Shown here piece after piece: positions 51,740-55,847 of a stretch of 55,847 nucleotides of DNA; the first letter of the stretch is position 1, and every line of letters starts with the position of its first letter. A program made the translations under genes and the position numbers. Location: the NCBI GenBank assembly GCA_035624785.1, contig DASPQV010000018.1, positions 1 to 55,847 of the forward strand, given 5' to 3'. The notes under the pieces are model-generated. The model saw only the letters and a list, made by a program, of their open reading frames with translations. It was not told the origin of the DNA and ran no database searches. Source of the DNA: JAJZNI01 sp035624785. Lineage in GTDB: Bacteria > Chloroflexota > Dormibacteria > Aeolococcales > Aeolococcaceae.

Positions 51740-53212
51740 ATGGTCTCGGATCCCCTCCTCAGCCGTCTCACCAAGGTCAGGGGCCGGGTGAGCTCGGCAC
51801 TCCACGTGGCGGAGAGCCTGGCCGATCCTGCGGCGAACGACCTGCTTGACGAGCTCGGGGCCGCGGTCGAGGAGCTGGACACGACCGCCGACGCTCTCAT
51901 CGAGGCGGACCGTCAGATCCCCCAGGCGCAGCAGCGCTACCGGGATCTCTTCGAGCTCGCCCCCGACGCCTACCTCGAGGTGGACGAGCGTGGGGTGATC
52001 CTCGAGGCTAACCGCGCCGCCCAGGCCATGCTGCGGGTCGCAAAGGGCGAGCTGGTGGGCAAGCCCCTGGCCGCCTTCCTGGGACCGAGCGAGGACACGG
52101 GGCTGCGCCGGTTGCTCGACACCGCGGTCAGGTACTCGCGCCCGCGGGTCCACTCCGTGGCCCGGCAGTCCCGCCAGCGCGTCGGCGACTGGGAGACGGT
52201 GATCCGTCCCCGCTCGGGTTCGCCGTGCCGCGCCTGGGTTCGCGCCCTGGCGGATCCCGTCTCCGACGGCGACGGATCCCGCATCCGCGTGCTCATCCGG
52301 GACATCTCGAACCGAGTCAAGGCTGCCGACTACGAGCGCCGGGAGCACGTGCTGCTCCGAGCCCACGCCCAGCGTCTGGAGGCTCTGGAGACCGTCAAGG
52401 CGGACCTGCTCCGGCTGCTCTCCCATGAGCTGGGGACGCCGGTGACGGTGGTTCGCGGCTACGTCTCGATGATGGCGGACGGCTCCCTCGGCGATGTCGG
52501 TCAGCGGGCCGCCGCGGTTCTGCCGATCATCCTCAGGCGCTGCGACGAGATGGCCCGGCTCATCGACCAGATGCTGGAGATCGCCCGCCTCGAGGAGCCC
52601 CGTCTAGGCCTGGATCGCCGCCCGGCCGAGCTGGGGGCGATCGTCGAAGAGGTGGTGTCCCAGATGAGGCCGGTCGGGGAGGTGTCAGACCGCCGCCTGC
52701 GCCTGGTCCCCGCCGCCATCGCCATCCCGGTGCTGGTCGATGCCGCCAAATTGGGAACCATCCTCAGCAACTTGATCGGCAACGCGTTCAAGTATTCCGT
52801 CGCGGGTTCCGAGGTGGTGTGTGAGGTGGGTCGCGAGGCAGGCACCGCCACCGTGGCCATCCGTGATCAGGGTCCCGGAGTGCCAGCGGATCAGCTCGGA
52901 GTCCTCTTCACGAAGTTCGGCAGGGTGGTCACCCCCGAGACCGCCCACATCCATGGGACCGGGCTGGGGTTGTACCTCTCCCGCGAGCTCGCCCGGGCGC
53001 AGGGCGGCGATCTGCGGGTCCGATCGGTGGAGGGCGTTGGCAGCACCTTCACCCTCTCCGTGCCTCTTGAGGACGGTGCCCGCCGGCGATCCGACCACTC
53101 CGGGGCACAGCCTGGCGAAGGAGCCGCGCTCGCAGGCAAGGCCGCCGCGGAGCCCTCGGCGGGGGCCTCCCTCGGCCCTCCCATCTCGAAGGCTCCAGCG
53201 GGTCCGGAGTGA
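51740..53212 (+). CDS. PAS-domain histidine kinase (soluble)
   Basis: 490 residues without TM segments. After an N-terminal helical region comes a PAS domain (about 66-190): DLFELAPDAYLEVDERGVIL and the later RIRVLIRDISNR. The HisKA has His229 in LSHELGTPVTVV. The HATPase keeps the N box NLIGNAFKYS, G1 DQGPGVP, F region LFTKFGR and G2 GTGLGLYLS. The last about 40 residues are Ala/Gly/Pro-rich. The ATG at 51740 has AAAGGCG before it. The neighbouring receiver gene is convergent (53427-53894) and may be the partner, but this is not an operon. Confidence 0.92.
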   Translation: MVSDPLLSRLTKVRGRVSSALHVAESLADPAANDLLDELGAAVEELDTTADALIEADRQIPQAQQRYRDLFELAPDAYLEVDERGVILEANRAAQAMLRVAKGELVGKPLAAFLGPSEDTGLRRLLDTAVRYSRPRVHSVARQSRQRVGDWETVIRPRSGSPCRAWVRALADPVSDGDGSRIRVLIRDISNRVKAADYERREHVLLRAHAQRLEALETVKADLLRLLSHELGTPVTVVRGYVSMMADGSLGDVGQRAAAVLPIILRRCDEMARLIDQMLEIARLEEPRLGLDRRPAELGAIVEEVVSQMRPVGEVSDRRLRLVPAAIAIPVLVDAAKLGTILSNLIGNAFKYSVAGSEVVCEVGREAGTATVAIRDQGPGVPADQLGVLFTKFGRVVTPETAHIHGTGLGLYLSRELARAQGGDLRVRSVEGVGSTFTLSVPLEDGARRRSDHSGAQPGEGAALAGKAAAEPSAGASLGPPISKAPAGPE

Positions 53213-53391
53213 TCCCGGTCGCGCCTCAGCGGCGCGACGTCGTCTCATCGGCCGGCCGAGGCCTACGGCGCCGACACCCTGGTCAGCCCCCAGCTCCGCG
53301 AGCAGGCCGCGGACCGCGAGCGACAGGCCGCCTTGCTCCGCGCCCTGGCGGACGGGCAGGGCGATCAGCGAGTCCGGACCGTGGCTGACTG
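53213..53391 (+). pseudogene. Possible short coding relic
   Basis: A frame ending at 53391 reads AEAYGADTLVSPQLREQAAD then RERQAALLRALADGQ, with no start codon in a sensible place. It resembles a helical protein C-terminus and could be a fragment of a lost gene; support is weak. Confidence 0.2.
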
Positions 53392-53426
53392 AGCCGGTGG
53401 CCTCCAGCCTCGAGTTCCAGGCCGGG

Positions 53427-53894
53427 CTAAGCGACCGCGGCAGTCCCGTGCAGCGGCGGCATGGGGCGGGAGGCGACCGGCATCACGTCCCCGCCGCGGA
53501 TGGCGTCCAGCAGGAGGTTGATATCGCTGCCCTTGGGCACGAAGGCCGAGATGCCGGGGGCGGCCAGGGTCCGGGTCACCAGGGCGGCGTCGAAGGCGGA
53601 ATACGCGACCAATCGCACCCGCGGGCAGACGTCGAGCAGGCCGCGCGCCGCCGCCCACCCACCGCCGTCCGGCATGTTGACGTCGACCACGGCGACGTCG
53701 GGCCGCCAGGTCCGGGCCTTCCGGATCGCCTCGGAGACACTGGTGGCGGTGGCCACGACGGTCAGGGTGTCATCGGTCTCGATGATCTCCATCACCGCTT
53801 CCAGCACAGCCGGGTGGTCATCCACCAGGAGGACGGCAAGACGCTCGGGGCAGTCCCCGGCCAGTGAGCTGGCATAGCCGGGGTAGTAGTCCAT
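53427..53894 (-). CDS. Single-domain response regulator (receiver only)
   Basis: The reading from ATG 53894 gives 155 residues containing one CheY-like receiver: acidic pair LLVDDHPAVLEAV, phospho-acceptor Asp in VAVVDVNMPDGGG, Ser in AYSAFD and Lys in FVPKGS. The sequence after the domain is too short for an HTH, so the output is by protein contact, although its sequence resembles NarL-type receivers. The ATG has AGGAG 10 bases upstream. It converges on the PAS kinase gene and lies near a NarX-like kinase relic (54175-54401). Confidence 0.85.
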   Translation of the reverse strand: MDYYPGYASSLAGDCPERLAVLLVDDHPAVLEAVMEIIETDDTLTVVATATSVSEAIRKARTWRPDVAVVDVNMPDGGGWAAARGLLDVCPRVRLVAYSAFDAALVTRTLAAPGISAFVPKGSDINLLLDAIRGGDVMPVASRPMPPLHGTAAVA

Positions 53895-54420
53895 CACCGC
53901 GGGGCTCCTGTTGTCTGCGACCTGCCCCAGATCATGAGCCGCACCTCCGGCACTTTCCAGATTCCGATGTGCGACCGTCACATGAGCAAGCTGCACTAAG
54001 GGCGTGCGAGAGCGCGTCCATTCTCGCTCCGGCGGTCCAGCTGCACTGAGCAGTGCTGAGGCCGGTGCATCCGGCTCGGTGGTGGCATGCCTACCACATT
54101 CGCCCCATCGCAGGGCTGCGACCGGGGGCGCGCTCTTCCGGTGCGCCACCTGGCACGATGCTGTCACCGACTGCTCACCGGCTCGGGGAAGGCGGTCCAG
54201 ACCTCAATTGCGCGGATGCGGGGACTGATCTCGGAGCTTCATCCCGACGTGCTGAGCGAGGGGTTGACCGCGGCGCTAGGCGACCACCTCGGGCAGGTGG
54301 AGAACGATGGCGAGCTGCATTGCGAGTTGCGCGGAGGCTGCGCCGCCGACCCCTCCGGAATCGTGGCGATGACCCAGCTCTCCCGCGAGCCGCGACCGTG
54401 AGCGCGTACCGTCTCGCCCC
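53895..54420. other. 526-bp gap with a sensor-kinase relic
   Basis: No intact gene; the last half encodes a NarX-like fragment (54175-54401). The first half holds nothing I can recognise beyond the presumed promoter of the receiver gene. Confidence 0.45.
54175..54401 (+). pseudogene. NarX/LuxR-type histidine kinase relic
   Basis: The frame contains RMRGLISELHPDVLSEGLTA followed by ALGDHL, closely resembling the segment RLRxLIFELRP..L...GL..AL of HisKA_3 kinases that phosphorylate NarL-type regulators. The surrounding kinase parts (His box, ATP-binding domain) are absent. The nearby NarL-like receiver is probably a former partner. Confidence 0.4.
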
Positions 54421-55461
54421 ATGAGGCTGGGCCTGCTCCTCGGCTTCTGGGACGAGATGGGACCACCGTCCAATCTGGTCGAGGCGGTCCGCGAGGCCGA
54501 GGCTCTCGGCTACGAGTCGGTGTGGACCTCTGAGGCATCCGGCTCCGACGCTCTGACCCCTCTGGCCTGGCTCGGGGCCCACAGCCGGGCGATGCGGTTG
54601 GGCACCTGCATCATGCAGATGGCGGCACGGCCGCCGTCCGCCGCGGCGATGGCGGCCCTCAGCCTGGACCACCTTTCCAAGGGTCGCTTCGTCCTCGGCC
54701 TCGGCCTGTCCGGGCCCCAGCTGGTCGAGGGCTGGTACGGGCAGCCTTTCGACCCGCCATTGGGGCGGACCCGGGAGTACCTCGAGATCGTCCGCCGGGT
54801 GCTGGCCAGGCGGGCGCCGGTCGAGTTCCAGGGGGAGCACTTCCGGCTGCCGCTGGCGGGTGGGTCAGGACTGGGCCGGCCCTTCCTCGCCTCGGTGCGG
54901 CCGCTCCGACCCGACCTCCCCATCCTGCTCGCCGCCGAGGGGCCGAGGAACGTCGCCCTCGCCCGGGAGATCGCGGATGGCTGGATCGCCGCCTACTACT
55001 CCCCCCACCGCGACCGGCACCTGCGAGCGGCGCTGGCCGAGGGCGAGGCTCGACCCGGCGCGCGGCGCGCGGCCGCCGACTTCGAGATCGTGGCCACCCC
55101 TTCCCTGGTGGTGGATGACGACGTGGAGGCGGCCGCCGGCCGGCTTCGCCCGCTTTTCGCCCGCTTCATCGGTGGGATGGGAGCGCCGGGACGCAACTTC
55201 CACTTCAATGCCCTGGCACGGCTGGGGTTCGAAGGGGCGGTCACCACGGTCCGCGACCTCTGGCTGGAGGGGCGGCATCGGGACGCGGAGGCCGCCGTCC
55301 CCCGCTCTCTCATCGAGGAGGTCTCGTTGATCGGGCCACCGGCCAAGATCCGGGAGGAGCTCGCAGAGTGGAGGAGATCACCGGTCAGCACCCTGCTGAT
55401 CCATGTCCCGCTCGACGCCAGAGCACTCCGCCAGGCTGCGGAGATCGTGCTGGCCGCTTGA
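54421..55461 (+). CDS. LLM-class F420-type flavin oxidoreductase
   Basis: The 346-residue protein starts at ATG 54421. The luciferase-like TIM barrel shows MRLGLLLGFWDEMGPPSNL, EALGYESVWTSEASGSDAL, the LGTCIMQMAARPPSAAAMAA strand, then LDHLSKGRFVLGLGLSGPQL and PILLAAEGPRNVALAREIAD, typical of the F420-dependent LLM class common in actinobacteria. The cofactor is inferred from family. There is no clear ribosome binding site. Substrate unknown; it is followed by a MacB-type permease start 246 bp downstream. Confidence 0.88.
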   Translation: MRLGLLLGFWDEMGPPSNLVEAVREAEALGYESVWTSEASGSDALTPLAWLGAHSRAMRLGTCIMQMAARPPSAAAMAALSLDHLSKGRFVLGLGLSGPQLVEGWYGQPFDPPLGRTREYLEIVRRVLARRAPVEFQGEHFRLPLAGGSGLGRPFLASVRPLRPDLPILLAAEGPRNVALAREIADGWIAAYYSPHRDRHLRAALAEGEARPGARRAAADFEIVATPSLVVDDDVEAAAGRLRPLFARFIGGMGAPGRNFHFNALARLGFEGAVTTVRDLWLEGRHRDAEAAVPRSLIEEVSLIGPPAKIREELAEWRRSPVSTLLIHVPLDARALRQAAEIVLAA

Positions 55462-55707
55462 TCGCGGGCGGGTTTCCTCTGAGCGCGGGCCGCGGGCGCT
55501 CTCCGTTGGATCAACTGTCGGTTAACTGCAGATCGCCGACCCTGAGGTCGTTCCGGGTCGGACCCTGAGCCGCTCGGCACGCCGTCAGGGACATCCCAGG
55601 GTGCCTCCCGATGTGGACGCGCCAGTGCCCCGGTCACCATCTCGGTGCAGGCAGACAGGCGTCACCGCACAGACATCGGGCGGGTCGCGACATCGGGAGA
55701 CAAGTAC

Positions 55708-55847
55708 GTGGAGACATTTCGCAACCTGTGGCGGCGGAAGCTGCGGGCGGTGCTGACCATCAGTGGGATCGTGATGGGGATCTTTGCGCTGACCACGATG
55801 GGGGCGATGGCGGAGCACTTCAACGTGCTGTTGGCGGGGGGGATCAC
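55708..55847 (+). CDS. ABC permease (MacB/FtsX-like), 5' fragment
   Basis: The GTG at 55708, with GGGAGA eight bases upstream, opens VETFRNLWRRKLRAVLTISG then IVMGIFALTTMGAMAEHFNV, the N-terminal TM segment of MacB/FtsX-type permeases. The gene runs off the window after 46 codons. A direct repeat GACCCTGAG (55538 and 55561, 23 bp apart) lies in its 5' region. Confidence 0.75.
   Translation, partial: METFRNLWRRKLRAVLTISGIVMGIFALTTMGAMAEHFNVLLAGGI

Noticed and set aside
55538..55569. GACCCTGAG direct repeat as operator
   Set aside because: Only a single 9-bp repeat with 23-bp distance; mentioned in the permease entry but too weak for a separate site.
1..55847. tRNA, rRNA or CRISPR array
   Set aside because: Looked for T-arm-like sequences and regularly spaced repeats; found only chance matches.

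Overview
High-GC (roughly 70%) bacterial chromosome segment with actinobacterial-, Chloroflexota- and Dormibacterota-like gene families: a TIGR02960/SigG-like ECF sigma factor, DUF1876, a TIGR03085-type metal-binding protein, an F420-type luciferase-like oxidoreductase, a FmdB zinc ribbon, AddAB, and two very large NTPase/TPR regulators. GTG starts are common and many genes overlap by 4 bp. This fits a Terrabacteria soil or sediment lineage, possibly an uncultivated one; the phylum cannot be fixed from the window. I see no rRNA, tRNA, CRISPR array, IS element or phage module.

Layout. 1-6.7 kb: sparse coding, a 2-TM protein, a 72-aa basic protein, and a 1,277-residue ATPase flanked by two paralogous 65/66-residue Cys/His-rich proteins. 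6.7-9.6 kb: AAMDC protein, degenerate kinase/P-loop protein, small ORF and ComB-like phosphatase. 9.6-12 kb: a structured leader followed by a 683-residue protein whose N-terminal half carries four Cys-every-fourth-residue helices. 12-15 kb: a GAF-EAL-GAF-GGDEF c-di-GMP protein. 15-18 kb: YukD-like/MinD-like fusion, acidic-tailed lipoprotein and membrane protein. 18-21 kb: GAF protein, damaged cupin phosphoglucose isomerase, BrkB-family protein and MtfA-like peptidase. 21-27.7 kb: an addB-addA pair. 27.7-33.2 kb: cNMP-binding protein, MIase-like protein, zinc-ribbon/cyclase/ATPase/TPR protein and a secreted protein. 33.4-39.3 kb: aminotransferase, AlkZ-like winged helix protein, DUF1876, FmdB, ECF sigma factor, STAS and a flippase-like membrane protein. 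39.3-42.2 kb: channel-gene relic, TetR with two matching operators, methyltransferase, TIGR03085 protein, DoxX-like protein. 42.2-46.7 kb: MarR-MFS operon, dienelactone hydrolase, and a clan GH-A-like lipoprotein behind an 11-bp-phased direct-repeat operator. 46.8-51 kb: MarR and a heterodimeric ABC exporter with one degenerate ATP site. 51-55.8 kb: coding relics, PAS histidine kinase, lone receiver, a kinase relic, an F420-type oxidoreductase and the start of a MacB-type permease.

Co-working genes: addB/addA (end resection); MarR/MFS and MarR/ABC/ABC (two regulated efflux operons within 8.8 kb); TetR plus the divergent methyltransferase; the c-di-GMP enzyme divergent from the YukD/MinD-like gene. 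The strongest candidates for undescribed biology are the periodic-cysteine protein with its structured leader (possible thiol metal store, loosely like copper-storage proteins) and the duplicated small Cys/His-rich proteins around the giant ATPase.
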